IMG/VR virus record: IMGVR_UViG_3300042516_004065
Span: 1 to 61,231 of that record
Direction: 5' to 3' (one strand)
DNA from: a virus
Length of the DNA: 61,231 nucleotides
Shown here: one piece after another, positions 61,107-61,231 of the stretch
Position numbering within the stretch: the first letter of the stretch is position 1
Layout of the letters: every line of letters begins with the position of its first letter
Notes under the pieces: model-generated
The model's input: the letters and a program-made list of their open reading frames with translations, nothing else
What the model was told of the DNA's origin: nothing
Databases searched by the model: none
Position numbers and translations under genes: made by a program

Positions 61107-61231
61107 TGGCTGAGGGAAAAGGTAACTGGATTAAAGGCGCTATCAAAAAGCCTGGCGCCTTTTCTGCACAAGCAGAGAAAGCCGGGATGAGCACAGAAGA
61201 GTTTGCAAAAACTGTTACTGAGAATCCCGAT
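61106..61231 (+). CDS. Virion-region protein, N-terminal fragment
   Basis: 42 codons, open at the right edge. MAEGKGNWIKGAIKKPGAFS then AEKAGMSTEEFAKTVTEN. The WIKGAIKKPGAF motif is frequent in short conserved phage proteins of the structural region. It suggests that more structural genes follow outside the window. Confidence 0.68.
   Translation, partial: MAEGKGNWIKGAIKKPGAFSAQAEKAGMSTEEFAKTVTENPD

Noticed and set aside
1-61231. CRISPR array
   Set aside because: No set of regularly spaced identical repeats was seen; the only tandem repeats are in fibre genes and the paralogue array.

Overview
The window looks like part of a tailed-phage genome that infects a cyanobacterium, probably a freshwater Synechococcus-like host. 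The phage assignment rests on dense short genes with tiny overlaps, tail-fibre-like genes, a GH24 lysin, a family-A DNA polymerase, a primase-helicase, ThyX, dCMP deaminase, two SSB-like proteins, DUF3310, Gp157-like and Dam-like genes, several HNH endonucleases and two tRNAs. The cyanobacterial host is inferred from a small NblA-like (phycobilisome degradation) protein, a Dps-like ferritin and several small proteins of a kind I associate with cyanophages. I see no terminase, portal, major capsid protein, integrase or RNA polymerase. Both ends are open inside genes: a tail-fibre C-terminus on the left and the first 42 codons of a probable virion gene on the right. The capsid and packaging module therefore probably lies outside the window.

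Layout. 1-10.3 kb, mostly plus: tail-fibre genes, a two-domain lysin (GH24 lysozyme plus C39-like peptidase), small virion-associated genes, two minus-strand tRNAs, an HNH gene, Dps, an NblA-like gene and a second, degenerate lysozyme-fold gene. 10.1-15.5 kb, mostly minus: DUF3310, Dam-like, hypotheticals, a lone Phd-type antitoxin and two HNH genes. 15.5-15.8 kb: a gene-free block with nested inverted repeats and repeated short motifs, an origin or operator candidate. 16-17.4 kb plus: virion-like hypotheticals. 17.4-31.4 kb minus: primase-helicase, PD-(D/E)XK nuclease, regulators, an array of paralogous small genes, Gp157-like, SWIM-like, DUF5895-like, SSB, dCMP deaminase. 31.4-34.3 kb plus: virion genes, one with an HExxH motif. 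34.3-58.1 kb mostly minus: DNA polymerase, ArdC-like, ThyX, a beta-propeller fibre cluster, a PcfJ-like protein, DNA-binding proteins and many small membrane or hypothetical genes. 58.3-61.2 kb plus: large virion-like genes.

How it fits together: Pol, primase-helicase, SSBs, Gp157-like, the PD-(D/E)XK nuclease, ThyX and dCMP deaminase make a replication, recombination and nucleotide module. Dps and the NblA-like protein would act on host physiology. ArdC-like and Dam-like genes are candidate anti-restriction functions. The lysin and fibres serve entry or exit.

The most unusual signals are not single genes. (1) The hexamer CTGGCG occurs about 50 times on the plus strand but CGCCAG only about 15 times, and this polarity ignores gene orientation. 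(2) Many minus-strand genes share a G-poor leader without Shine-Dalgarno, built on TTTGCACAC...ACC-ATG, often directly preceded by a stem-loop. (3) A hairpin with compensatory base changes precedes two adjacent membrane-protein genes. (4) Repeated 8-nt ATGnnTGA gene overlaps. (5) The nested-palindrome block at 15.6 kb. All counts were made by eye.
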